Of a stretch of DNA of 48,399 bases, positions 24,779 through 32,553 are shown one piece after another. The stretch is from Candidatus Peribacteria bacterium. GTDB taxonomy: Bacteria; Patescibacteriota; Gracilibacteria; Peribacterales; Peribacteraceae. Numbering within the stretch: position 1 is the stretch's first letter; each line of letters opens with the position of its first letter. Below the pieces are notes generated by a model. The model searched no databases, had not been told where the DNA came from, and saw nothing but the letters and a program-made list of their open reading frames with translations. The stretch lies in the NCBI GenBank assembly GCA_028286915.1, contig JAQBQQ010000005.1, positions 1-48,399 of the forward strand, in the 5' to 3' direction. The position numbers and the translations under genes were made by a program.

Positions 24779-25282
24779 ATGATGAATGATATGAGTGCAA
24801 TGAAATTGCATAACACTATATACGGCACTGATTTTTTGAATTTTCCCTTCAATAAGCGGTCGTGGGAGGTTGTACTCCTGCCCTTTGGTATCTGGATGAC
24901 GGAGGAGAATTATTCGGCAATTGCCTCGGCTTCGCAGTACATGGGCGATGAGGAATATTTTATTGTAGACGCCGAAAAGACGGGACTGTTACCCCAGGCT
25001 GCCATCCTTCAATGGCCATATGCTGACTTGGAGAAACTTGAGGCCAAGCATCAACTTGGCCAGGTTATCACTCATTGGTTCGGACGTTCCGCTTCCTGGG
25101 GAGTGGCATGCCACGAAGATCATTTCGCAACCATTGGAGGAGATCCTGATTTTATGGATCGCTTTGTGATGCTTCGCGGGGGCAGAGAGGCATTACGAAG
25201 CACCTTCCTAGAGTATTGGCCTCATGTAATTTTACGGAACGAGGATCGTAAAAAAACGGTTCTCTCTTTTGCAGGCTGGTGA
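24779..25282 (+). CDS. Hypothetical protein (166-167 aa)
   Basis: Not recognised. It contains Trp-rich stretches (KRSWEVVLLPFGIWMTEENY; WFGRSASWGVACHEDHFATI) and ends KKTVLSFAGW. Soluble. Two adjacent ATGs (24779 and 24782); the TATATT at 24769-24774 lies seven bases before the second, favouring a leaderless start there. Ends with TGA. Confidence 0.6.
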   Translation: MMNDMSAMKLHNTIYGTDFLNFPFNKRSWEVVLLPFGIWMTEENYSAIASASQYMGDEEYFIVDAEKTGLLPQAAILQWPYADLEKLEAKHQLGQVITHWFGRSASWGVACHEDHFATIGGDPDFMDRFVMLRGGREALRSTFLEYWPHVILRNEDRKKTVLSFAGW

Positions 25283-25304
25283 GAAGAGAGCCTAGTAAGA
25301 AAAA

Positions 25305-25541
25305 TTAGCAGGCTTCGAAAATAACTGCCAATAGATTTAAAAAGGCCTCTGAGCGGGGCACAGCATCGGCACGTGTAAAGCTCATAACATTTACTCGAAA
25401 AAAATCTCGTTGCCAAGCATGCAGGCAACGAAAGAAATGCAATAAAGCATTCATTTCTTGCTGAGAAAAGAAGTTTGGGTGAAGCATTATTACTTTGTTA
25501 ATTTCTGTTAGGTCGCAGATTTTATCCGACGGACTTCGCAT
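25305..25541 (-). CDS. Small hypothetical protein (78 aa)
   Basis: GGAG eight bases before the ATG at 25541. It reads MRSPSDKICDLTEINKVIML, a helix SQQEMNALLHFFRCLHAW, and a hydrophobic C-terminal helix SEAFLNLLAVIFEAC. Not recognised. Convergent with 24779-25282, 22 bases apart. Confidence 0.5.
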   Translation of the reverse strand: MRSPSDKICDLTEINKVIMLHPNFFSQQEMNALLHFFRCLHAWQRDFFRVNVMSFTRADAVPRSEAFLNLLAVIFEAC

Positions 25542-25667
25542 CCGAACCTACTCCATCGACACATTGAAGTGATCAACATAAGTTAAAACAATCGCCGAAA
25601 GACTTCTGGTAACATGGCAGGCTCATCCGGGTTTTCGTTTATCACAAAGGAGGTTCGGAAATTCCTC

Positions 25668-25697
25668 AAAAAAATGCCCCTTCCATGGAAGGGGCAT
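25668..25697 (-). terminator. Minus-strand intrinsic terminator, perfect palindrome
   Basis: ATGCCCCTTCCA / TGGAAGGGGCAT with a run of seven T on the minus strand. It lies about 30 bases after the stop (25727) of the broken gene described next. Confidence 0.88.
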
Positions 25698-25726
25698 GTC
25701 CGTCACTCGGTTCGGCCGGACAGAGC

Positions 25727-26132
25727 CTAGTTTTTTCGGTCCTCAGTTGGCCCGTCGTAAGAGAAGGTGTGTAGGATCGGCAGGGGGGACCGCAATTGGG
25801 TAGTAGTTTCCTCTTCGTATCCAGACTCGAGGCCGACGAGCGAGCGGTCTTTAGCAGCCAAACCGTGTGACAGCCGGACTCCAGCAGAGCGAAGACCGCG
25901 AGCGGGGTCAGCATCTCCTGCGTGAGCATCAGTGAGCTAACGTGCGGCTCAACGGCGGTTCCACAGGACTTCGGTGCGGCCGGTTGCAGTCGACAGCCGA
26001 GGGCTTTCTCTACGATTGCCTGCCCTGTGCCGTGATGTCGCAGAGGAGGCGGTAGGTGAGGCTGCAAGCCTCCATGGTCAGGGCATGGATGCCGAATGGC
26101 TCCAGGTCCTTCCATTTGCGGATCGTCTTCAT
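25727..26132 (-). pseudogene. Gene broken by two apparent -1 frameshifts
   Basis: GGAG lies six bases before the ATG at 26132 (MKTIRKWKDLEPFGIHALTM). The frame stays coherent to about 26020 (YRLLCDITAQG). A second frame then reads AIVEKALGCRLQPAAPK and LLESGCHTVWLLK. A third frame takes over near 25865 with DRSLVGLESGYEEETTTQL and ends in EDRKN and TAG at 25727, just before a strong terminator. Each switch corresponds to one missing base; the second lies at a run of A (CTAAAG). The rebuilt protein of about 135 residues is not recognised. Regulatory parts are intact, so decay is recent or the reads carry errors. Confidence 0.55.
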
Positions 26133-26272
26133 TGCATTCTCCGATGTTGAAAGGGACGGATAGGGAAGGATGCCAGTAGTAGAATGCGCGCACAAGGGCT
26201 GGTTGAACCTTCCTTGCCTCCTATTGATGGCCTCTCTTTACCTCGACAGCTTGAATATTGAGGATAAGGAGT

Positions 26273-26627
26273 CTAAGAGTCGATATTCATGCGTTCCCAA
26301 GCGGCTAGGTTGAAACTCATCACCGAAAGACACTCCTGTGCCTGAGTGCGAAGGGTCGCCCACCCTTCATGTTCTTCGACCAGAGTCGCAAAAGGGACTT
26401 CCCAGATATCGGGGCAGGCTTTGAGGATTGAGAGTGTGGATGCGAGACAACCCAACTCGGTAGGTAAATAGCGTCGCTGATATCGCTCGTCCGCGAGGAC
26501 CATCTTGAGGTCATCCATGGCGACTTCTAGGAGTTCATATACGGGAGTATGTACCCCTTCACATCGCATGAATAATGTACCGCCGTTGGTAAGGGAGCGA
26601 GGCCAAGGGTGCCAGGGCCTCGCTCAC
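26273..26627 (-). pseudogene. Frameshifted relative of the protein at 13698-14072
   Basis: Frame 1 from GTG 26627 reads SEALAPLASLPYQRRYIIH, matching ALAPLASIAYQRRYIIH of the intact gene. Frame 2 reads DVKGYILPY (intact: DIKGYIIPW). Frame 3 reads ELLEVAMDDLKMVLADERYQ and RTQAQECLSVMSFNLAAWE to the stop at 26273. So at least two indels (near 26570 and 26545) separate three homologous segments. Comparison with the intact copy makes the frameshift reading secure. An inverted repeat (TATTGAGGATAA at 26256-26267; its complement at 26693-26704) flanks the gene. Confidence 0.75.
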
Positions 26628-26814
26628 GAGATGTCGCGGTCATTGCTCGAATAATCCGCCTCATCGAAAAGACGACGGCTAGATTTATCCGTTTATCCTC
26701 AATAATTGACTTATTGATTACCCTCCACCAGTAGGAATACTGCAACCGTCTACGGATGGGCCGGATCAAAATCAGCTCTGACGTTTATGGATTCAAGGAC
26801 CGGCGATAATCGCT

Positions 26815-27282
26815 CTACAGCCCGTCGCTCAGCCAACGATTATGCCACATGTCGGGCTCTCCCGGCCCAGCTCGTTGCAGCCGCTCGTACCAACTCTGCG
26901 CTTCCTGCTTATCCCAGATCCCGGAGTAGTAAGCGTACCAGGCAGCGATCTTCTCCTCCCGAGACGGATCATGGGGATCGATTCCCAATGCGGCTTCTGT
27001 CCGTGACTTTCCAGGCGGACTTTCGCGATCAATATCGGCGATTTGGCCGACTACGCGTACCTCATGTGGAGTATCGATTGCGGCGCGGGAAAGGAGTTCA
27101 TCGACGAGCTTCTTGATCGACTCGCTCTCCACGCAAATGATGATGTCCCCTTGCGGGGAACGGCCCAGGGCAAAGCAATGAGGTGAGACGATCTCGTCAA
27201 TTGAGTCCTCCTGTGACGCGGGATCATCTGCGCCGTGCTTTCCGGAATCCAACATCATTACATGGGTTAATTCACTGCTCAT
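26815..27282 (-). CDS. Hypothetical protein (155 aa)
   Basis: Not recognised. An acidic N-terminal half with CFALGRSPQGDIIICVESES and helix KKLVDELLSRAAID; the C-terminal half with SREEKIAAWYAYYSGIWDKQ and SWYERLQRAGPGEPDMWHNR is aromatic-rich. Soluble. The first ATG lies within a possible -10 box, so the start could instead be the methionines at residues 9-10. GC-rich codons. Confidence 0.6.
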   Translation of the reverse strand: MSSELTHVMMLDSGKHGADDPASQEDSIDEIVSPHCFALGRSPQGDIIICVESESIKKLVDELLSRAAIDTPHEVRVVGQIADIDRESPPGKSRTEAALGIDPHDPSREEKIAAWYAYYSGIWDKQEAQSWYERLQRAGPGEPDMWHNRWLSDGL

Positions 27283-27648
27283 AATAGGCTACCGTCATCA
27301 CTGTGCAAGAGGTTTGTGCGCAAAAGGGGCCGAGCCGTCTCGCTGAAGGCGGTTGCGCGATAGTCGTACGTCGAGATGGTCGGACAATCAAAGTTATCTT
27401 CGCTTCCGATGATGGCTGCGTTCTCGCGGAAGAGGCTGTTGAGGAGCGTCGCACCTGGCCTCGGCTGGTCTTTACAGTTATTTATCAACAGGGGAAAAAG
27501 TTTTGCATCACTTACTTTTTGATGCCCCTTTACTTTCTTCGTGGAACAGTAAAAACTATAATCTTGAAGATCATCGTAAAAAATGAATCCCTGAAAGGGG
27601 TATGATATTTTTACCCGAATATTGAAATATAACTGCTCTATTATGGAA
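27283..27648. other. Stretch with no supported gene
   Basis: A plus-strand frame from a GTG at 27303 reads CAIVVRRDGRTIKVIFASDD in its first half, but has no ATG, no Shine-Dalgarno, and a second half that looks non-coding (AT-rich). Overlapping minus-strand frames are equally unsupported. Possibly a decayed gene end. Confidence 0.3.
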
Positions 27649-27786
27649 TTAAAGGATTGTATGCTGCTGGCAAAACGTTTCTTTTTTTAGGGTACTTCGA
27701 ACGTAGTTAATGAAAACGCCCAAGCTGATTATTCCGGAAATAACAGCAAAAATTGTTTTAAAGTCGATGGTTAGATCGGGAAACAT
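27649..27786 (-). pseudogene. Truncated small membrane protein gene (45 aa)
   Basis: ATG 27786 gives MFPDLTIDFKTIFAVISGII and SLGVFINYVRSTLKKE, a single membrane helix followed by a basic stretch, then an abrupt change to FCQQHTIL and stop. The first 37 residues look like the beginning of a larger multi-pass membrane protein whose remainder is missing. It could also be a genuine 45-residue membrane peptide. It lies on the left side of R1 copy 1. Confidence 0.45.
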
Positions 27787-27863
27787 ATAATCTGTATTGT
27801 ACTTTACATTCCGTTCTTTGTGAAATTGATTGAGCAGCTGGAACTATTAATACCTGTACCGCT

Positions 27864-27902
27864 TGGCTGGGAATCGTGGATAATTTTCGAACGTTTGATT
27901 GG
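27864..27902. repeat. R1 repeat, copy 1
   Basis: 39 bp, starting TGGCTGGGAATCGTGG and ending CGAACGTTTGATTGG; two differences from copy 2. On the minus strand it ends with CCCAGCCA, like a tRNA 3' end with CCA. It is preceded by TACCGCTTGGCT, which also occurs in the D-arm region of tRNA-Gln (33349-33360). Confidence 0.85.
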
Positions 27903-27926
27903 TTAAATTTAAAATCATCTCATGCC

Positions 27927-28406
27927 TTAATCATTAACTCCATTTCCCCAATCCTCAGGACGGTTAGGACTTTCTAATACCTCCATAAGCTTTCTATGCC
28001 ATTGTTCTGGAAGTACAGATAACAGTGTTGTCCCTTTTCCGATAGAAGTATTTAAACTAGGTTCAGAAGAACAGATAGCAAAAATCATTTCTCTCCACTT
28101 ATTATCATAATGAAGGCCACACACATGCTGTGCAACTAATGAGATCCATTCTCCATCTACCGGTACTTGTACAAACCCCTGACTCGCTAGCTCCTCTGTG
28201 TCTGGCCTTAGAGATTCTGGCTCTCTTTCTTCTGCCAATAATTTCATTTCTTCAGCACTTAAGTCTAATACTTTTGAGTATTGAGTTGAATGCCTTTCGG
28301 CTATGTTCCACATTTTCTCCTTTTTTGCTTCAATACCAGCAATTCGTTGCCTTAGATGCTTGCGGATAAAAGGCTCTTCAGGCTCTAGTTCGTTTGGATT
28401 GGTCAT
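27927..28406 (-). CDS. Hypothetical protein (159 aa) in R1 unit A
   Basis: Not recognised. Charged helical N-terminus (RKHLRQRIAGIEAKKEKMWN), then an alpha/beta part with VPVDGEWISLVAQHVCGL and a helix EQWHRKLMEVLESPNRPEDW. No membrane segment. It is the only gene between R1 copies 1 and 2 and has its own promoter; the ATG follows the -10 box by six bases, so a leaderless mRNA is expected. Confidence 0.65.
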   Translation of the reverse strand: MTNPNELEPEEPFIRKHLRQRIAGIEAKKEKMWNIAERHSTQYSKVLDLSAEEMKLLAEEREPESLRPDTEELASQGFVQVPVDGEWISLVAQHVCGLHYDNKWREMIFAICSSEPSLNTSIGKGTTLLSVLPEQWHRKLMEVLESPNRPEDWGNGVND

Positions 28407-28412
28407 ATTTGT

Positions 28413-28440
28413 AATATACTACTAATATTTGTTATGTCAA
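28413..28440 (-). promoter_or_regulatory. Promoter of the gene at 27927-28406
   Basis: Minus strand: TTGACA (28440-28435), 16-base spacer, TATATT (28418-28413), then six bases to the ATG. The -35 box starts three bases from R1 copy 2, so the promoter travels with the unit. Confidence 0.8.
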
Positions 28441-28443
28441 GTA

Positions 28444-28482
28444 TGGCTGGGGATCGTGGATGATTTTCGAACGTTTGATTGG
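28444..28482. repeat. R1 repeat, copy 2
   Basis: 39 bp, starting TGGCTGGGGATCGTGG. Taken as reference copy. The first ten bases equal the first ten bases of tRNA-Gln read on the plus strand, and TTCGAAC of the T-loop region is also shared. Confidence 0.88.
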
Positions 28483-28555
28483 CTTAGATTTTTTCCTAAG
28501 ATTACTTGCTTAATAGAAAAGTTGAAAATACGATATTATATAATAAAATGCAAAT

Positions 28556-29248
28556 ATGCTTTCTTCTAAAGAAATTGCCGGTTCAGCTTACAATGAATTA
28601 AAGGATATAGAACATGTTGCAGTCACTGACATTATTCCATCCTTAGGAGTGGACATGGAAATGGAAACAAAAGTAGATATTTATGATCTCCCTGAGGTAT
28701 TACGGGTTATGAGAGCACTGAAAAGCATGAATATTTCTGATACCGCACTTCGCAGCGAGGAGCATCATTTTTTTGCGCATAATGCAGATGAACATCACGC
28801 ACTTATTTTGGTTCAAGGATCATCGGAAGTATGGATTAAGTCAAAACGCGGACAGATGCCTCTACTTACTCCTTCTGATCGTATTCCGGTACTGCTACGT
28901 CAAGAAAAGAAATTGAGGCCCCAAAGCCCGGAGTATTTTCAGGCTTTTCATTCGGTCGTAAACACTCCGTTTATAGGCTCATTCCAAAAAGATTGTCTCG
29001 ATGTTTCTTTTGTCCATAAAGATTTGGTTTTTACATTAACTCTCTCTTTGGCAGAGACAAAAGATGGAAATCAGCTTTTTCAATTTGAACTAGAATTAGA
29101 TGGGCATTTATCGGAGACACCAATGCCCAATCTGCAACAAATACTTTCTGAATTTGAAAGAGTCGCTCGTCATATTTTACCTGTTGAAGCTGCTCGTTTT
29201 ACAACACATCAAAAAATTGAATGGCTACTTTCAATGCAGGCTTCATGA
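28556..29248 (+). CDS. CYTH-like protein (230 aa) in R1 unit B
   Basis: Residues about 33-40 read DMEMETKVDI, an ExExK pattern typical of the first strand of CYTH/triphosphate tunnel enzymes. Further strands include HALILVQGSSEVWIKSKRG (K-x-K) and a late GNQLFQFELELDG (E-x-E). These could line a tunnel that binds triphosphates, but the spacing is not standard and other motifs are weak, so this is tentative. The stop TGA overlaps the ATG of the following phosphatase-like gene (ATGA), implying coupled translation. TATAAT lies 11 bases before the start. Confidence 0.5.
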   Translation: MLSSKEIAGSAYNELKDIEHVAVTDIIPSLGVDMEMETKVDIYDLPEVLRVMRALKSMNISDTALRSEEHHFFAHNADEHHALILVQGSSEVWIKSKRGQMPLLTPSDRIPVLLRQEKKLRPQSPEYFQAFHSVVNTPFIGSFQKDCLDVSFVHKDLVFTLTLSLAETKDGNQLFQFELELDGHLSETPMPNLQQILSEFERVARHILPVEAARFTTHQKIEWLLSMQAS

Positions 29249-29784
29249 TTGATATTTATTTTTTTGCTCATGGCACAACTCTAGAAAATGAGCAGCATCT
29301 TTTATCTGGCTGGAATGGTACAATTTTGTCAGAATTGGGAAAAATGCAAGCTAAAGAATTGGGAATTCATCTTAATCCTGAAATTTTTCCTATGATATAT
29401 TCTTCCGATTTACCTAGAGCATTACAAACGATTGAACTTGCCTGTGGCACATTGGGTGTCGTACATGTTGACTCACGCCTTAGAGAAGTTAATTTTGGAA
29501 CTTTTACGAGCCAGTCTTCATCCCTTGTAGATAAGAATTGGGAACAATATATTAAAAATCCATTTCCAGAGGGGGAATCATACATGGATGTCGAAAGGCG
29601 TATGTATGCATTTTTACTTGATCTTAAAAAGCAAAATTATAAAAAAATAGCCATTGTTGCTCATGAGGGTCCACAGCTCGCACTTGACGTATTGCTTAAT
29701 AACAAAACATGGCAGCAGGCTATGGATGAAAACTGGAGAAATACAGGTAATTGGAAACCTGGATGGAAATATGTATTGAATTAA
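29245..29784 (+). CDS. Histidine-phosphatase-superfamily protein lacking the RHG arginine
   Basis: 179 residues from ATG 29245, which overlaps the previous stop. The superfamily marks are present: (F)AHGTTLENEQHLLSGW at the start, SSDLPRALQTIELA, LREVNFGTF and a second catalytic-type VAHEGPQLALDVLL. The usual LxRHGxT is FFAHGTT: the phosphate-binding Arg is Ala8, while His9 and Gly10 remain. Members are phosphoglycerate mutases or phosphatases. Loss of this Arg usually weakens phosphate binding, so activity is doubtful. It forms a two-gene operon with the CYTH-like gene. Confidence 0.8.
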   Translation: MIDIYFFAHGTTLENEQHLLSGWNGTILSELGKMQAKELGIHLNPEIFPMIYSSDLPRALQTIELACGTLGVVHVDSRLREVNFGTFTSQSSSLVDKNWEQYIKNPFPEGESYMDVERRMYAFLLDLKKQNYKKIAIVAHEGPQLALDVLLNNKTWQQAMDENWRNTGNWKPGWKYVLN

Positions 29785-29814
29785 TTTGGCTTATATAAGC
29801 CAATACATTTACCA

Positions 29815-29853
29815 TGGCTGGGGATTGTGGATGATTTTCGAACGTTTGATTGG
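29815..29853. repeat. R1 repeat, copy 3
   Basis: 39 bp, one difference from copy 2. It directly follows the end of the two-gene unit 28556-29784. Confidence 0.88.
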
Positions 29854-29945
29854 ACTGAAATTATTCAAGAAACAATGAAGATGTTTATTTTCAAATATGT
29901 GCCAAAATATTTGACTGAATAAATAATATATGTTATTAAATAGAT

Positions 29946-32021
29946 ATGTCTCAGCTGGAAAAACCTGATTATAATGGCCCAATAGATGTAGAAGTTGTAG
30001 CTCATGAGCTAGAAGAAGAGATTCGTCAGAAGCAGAATGCCAGGGAAATTGCCGAAAGAATAAGTAATGGTATTTTCATGACAAGGAAAGACGGTTTCAA
30101 AGTTTTAACGAGAATAAGCTTAGCTTTAGGCGATCAGCCGGAAGTGGTAATGACTCTTCTAGAAAAATGTAGTAACAACTGGCCATTTGCCGATTTGAAT
30201 ATTTCTTATGCCTTGCTTAAAGAAGGTCATAAAGAAATTGGTATTTTGTTATATGAAAAATATTTTTCCAATAAAGATTGTAGAGAATTAGATTCCCGAA
30301 CACTGAGACAAGGAGTTAATCTTGCTGAAATGCTTGGAAAATTGGAAGAAGCTAATCAAATGATTGAAATCCTATTAAGCCGTTCTTCTACCAATGAAAT
30401 TGATCATGATCAACTGCTATCAATTGCTTATGATTATGGTAGGACTGGGCGAAGTGAAGATGCTGAATTCCTTTGGCAAAGAATTTTTAAAACAAGAGAT
30501 TGGGATACTTCATTAGATAAAAAATATCGCGATTATCAAAATAAAATGAAAAAGGAAATTGCTAGACAGGAGCATTTGAATGCTTCCAACGAGGTCGATA
30601 TTTCTAAAGATGCGGATATTTACATTGAAAGGGCTAAAGATACTATTCGAAAAAAGGAATGGTCTAAGCTTTTAGATTTTTGTAAAACAACCTTTGAGAT
30701 AGAAAAAAGCCCTAGAGCTTGCGATGCATGGCGTTGCTTTGCTTTTACTTGTTTCCAAGAAGATGAGATTACAACAGGAATTAAAATTTGGGAGGTGATT
30801 CTTGAATATTTTCCAATGCAGGTATTTGCCTTTATGAAACTTTCGGAAAAATTTCCTTTTAAAGGAAAAGATCCCGAAATAGATGTTTTTATAAAGAAAA
30901 CGGAATCACTGTCGGCAAAACTAGCAAGACATCCAGGCAGAAAAAAGGTATCACCAATTAAGCTTAAGAATGATAACCGGCCCAATCCTGAAGCTCTTGA
31001 ACGCTTAATAGATATTGATGGTATAGTTTATTCAATATCAGAACACCTCATGCAAGCAGGACAGCATGTTTCTTTTGGTGAACATGATAAAGCCATCAGA
31101 ATTTGGACAATAATTTTACAGCATGATCAGGGGGCGATGGCTAGTGTAATACGAGGATTTCTTCGGATGAGCCGGTTAATTTCACCTGAAGAATTTATTG
31201 AAAAATTAAAAATTCGAGAGATTTTGCAAGGTCAACCGGATATTGGGAGATTATTTAGTTCAATTGCTGCAAATTTATTCTTAAGAGATCCGGAAACCGC
31301 AGAAAAGATTTCATACCAGCTTAATAATGTCCAACCTGAAAGGCCAGGCAACACTGTTACCTTGTCGGACATTTTAATTAAAAGACGAAAATTTTCAGCA
31401 GCGTACCATATTTGGTTGCCTTTAAAGGAAAGCCATGCCTACGCCTGTGCGCATTGTGCTTCTAAATTAATGACCGTTGGCCAAGAAATTCTGGCAAACA
31501 AATTATTTAAAGAAGTCGCAAAGATTTCTCCCTTAGCTTCCATTAGACATGGCTATGAATCTTTCCAAGATCCTCAAAAGAGTGATAAAGTTCTTGCTTG
31601 TATACAGCCTTTAATTGTTACCGGCGATGAAGAGAAGCTGGAAGAACATCAATTTTTTGCATTGAAACTTTTCATACGACATAATCGTGACCTAGATCGG
31701 ACAAGGTACATTATTCACAAGCTAGTCGAGTCAGGCGCTATTACGCGTGAACAAGCATATCAACTTGGTATTACTCCTCCAATTTTAAGAGATCAAAACG
31801 TGGATCAAAATGATCGAGATAGACAAATAGAAGAATATTTAGCAAAAAATATGCCCACATTAAGAAAGAGTAATTTTTTCTCTACTCTGGAAGAACGGCA
31901 GCCGATTATAGATCCGGGCAGAAAAACAAGCCGTACAGCGCATTCAGTTTTAAGAAAACCTTATAGATCCCATGCGCCTGATACGCATGATCCAAAGCAC
32001 CGTCCAAAAAGAAAAAATTAG
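29946..32021 (+). CDS. Large helical-repeat (TPR-like) protein (691 aa) in R1 unit C
   Basis: No enzyme domain is seen. The sequence is a long series of helix pairs with TPR/Sel1-like spacing (for example GKLEEANQMIEILLSRS, GRSEDAEFLWQRIFKTR, EHDKAIRIWTIILQHDQGAM), ending in a basic Arg/Lys/His tail. No signal peptide. Probably a protein-interaction scaffold. AT-rich, in contrast to the GC-rich genes of the island. It is the only gene between R1 copies 3 and 4, with a possible leaderless start. Confidence 0.7.
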   Translation: MSQLEKPDYNGPIDVEVVAHELEEEIRQKQNAREIAERISNGIFMTRKDGFKVLTRISLALGDQPEVVMTLLEKCSNNWPFADLNISYALLKEGHKEIGILLYEKYFSNKDCRELDSRTLRQGVNLAEMLGKLEEANQMIEILLSRSSTNEIDHDQLLSIAYDYGRTGRSEDAEFLWQRIFKTRDWDTSLDKKYRDYQNKMKKEIARQEHLNASNEVDISKDADIYIERAKDTIRKKEWSKLLDFCKTTFEIEKSPRACDAWRCFAFTCFQEDEITTGIKIWEVILEYFPMQVFAFMKLSEKFPFKGKDPEIDVFIKKTESLSAKLARHPGRKKVSPIKLKNDNRPNPEALERLIDIDGIVYSISEHLMQAGQHVSFGEHDKAIRIWTIILQHDQGAMASVIRGFLRMSRLISPEEFIEKLKIREILQGQPDIGRLFSSIAANLFLRDPETAEKISYQLNNVQPERPGNTVTLSDILIKRRKFSAAYHIWLPLKESHAYACAHCASKLMTVGQEILANKLFKEVAKISPLASIRHGYESFQDPQKSDKVLACIQPLIVTGDEEKLEEHQFFALKLFIRHNRDLDRTRYIIHKLVESGAITREQAYQLGITPPILRDQNVDQNDRDRQIEEYLAKNMPTLRKSNFFSTLEERQPIIDPGRKTSRTAHSVLRKPYRSHAPDTHDPKHRPKRKN

Positions 32022-32065
32022 AATTGTTGTCAATTTTTAGCTTCCATAAGCTATTATTTCAAGCG

Positions 32066-32104
32066 TGGCTGGGGCTGGTGGATGATTTGCGAAGAGTTGA
32101 TTGG
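32066..32104. repeat. R1 repeat, copy 4
   Basis: 39 bp, the most diverged copy (about six differences from copy 2), but with the same length, the same TGGCTGGGG start and TTGATTGG end. Confidence 0.75.
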
Positions 32105-32164
32105 TCTGTGAGTATTGACATATTTTCGAGTTTGCAAAAGATCCTAAGTCTATATTTATAGAAA

Positions 32165-32195
32165 ACCCCTTCACGCTATGAAGCAATGAAGGGGT
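32165..32195 (-). terminator. Minus-strand intrinsic terminator
   Basis: ACCCCTTCA / TGAAGGGGT with a 13-base loop, followed on the minus strand by TTTTC; downstream of the gene at 32211-32417. Confidence 0.8.
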
Positions 32196-32210
32196 CTGAC
32201 CGTGTTTTCC

Positions 32211-32417
32211 CTATTGAGGGAACTCTCGCCGGACTTGCTCGTACGCTTCGTACGGCGTCAGGCCGTTCTGGATCAATCCGTACCACCGGAGAGCATGGGT
32301 CATGTTGTTGGGGTGCCCGTACATCTCGGTGAACTTCATGGTGATCTTCTCGTCTCGATACTCGTCATCCTGTTCGATGCCGAAAAAATCATTGGTGATC
32401 GGCGCTTGATCTGCCAT
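32211..32417 (-). CDS. Small hypothetical protein (68 aa), single-gene unit
   Basis: GAGG nine bases before the ATG at 32417 (MADQAPITNDFFGIEQDDEY) sets the start. Not recognised; acidic, helical, with NNMTHALRWYGLIQNGLTPY and a final EAYEQVRREFPQ. A minus-strand promoter with TTGACA, 17-base spacer and TATTAT lies at about 32490-32462, giving a leader of about 40 bases. A terminator follows the stop. GC-rich codons. Confidence 0.7.
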   Translation of the reverse strand: MADQAPITNDFFGIEQDDEYRDEKITMKFTEMYGHPNNMTHALRWYGLIQNGLTPYEAYEQVRREFPQ

Positions 32418-32519
32418 GGATCTCGTCCTCAATAGCTGAAGTTTGAAAAAACACTTATTTGCATAATAATACTATAATTATATTATGTCAAGTATTGATT
32501 GAACGGACGGGTTGAGAAC

Positions 32520-32552
32520 CAAATTTTGAAGGCGTTAGAGCAAGCGGGTCAC
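32520..32552. repeat. R4 repeat, right copy
   Basis: CAAATTTTGAAGGCGTTAGA followed by GCAAGCGGGTCAC; counterpart of 7744-7776 in the same orientation. Confidence 0.5.
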
Positions 32553-32553
32553 C

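Noticed and set aside
24581-24811. Minus-strand frame of 76 codons
   Set aside because: No start signal; only the last 25 residues look protein-like, perhaps a decayed gene end, not enough for a call.
27470-27500. TTATCAACAGGGG, resembling a DnaA box
   Set aside because: Single imperfect match, no cluster of boxes, no dnaA or dnaN nearby, so no origin is called.
27303-27605. Plus-strand frame of 100 codons from a GTG
   Set aside because: No Shine-Dalgarno or promoter spacing supports the start, the second half has non-coding composition, and the frame opens right after the divergent start of another gene.
27864-27902. R1 as a true tRNA gene or complete tRNA remnant
   Set aside because: Only the 3' end is similar; the T-arm cannot pair because of the inserted bases, and no anticodon arm precedes it.
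27864-32104. R1 as a CRISPR array
   Set aside because: Intervals are 580-2251 bp and contain genes; there are no short regular spacers and no cas genes.
27864-32104. R1 as standard integron attC sites
   Set aside because: No RYYYAAC/GTTRRRY ends, no long imperfect palindrome and no integron integrase in the window; only the cassette-like layout is similar.
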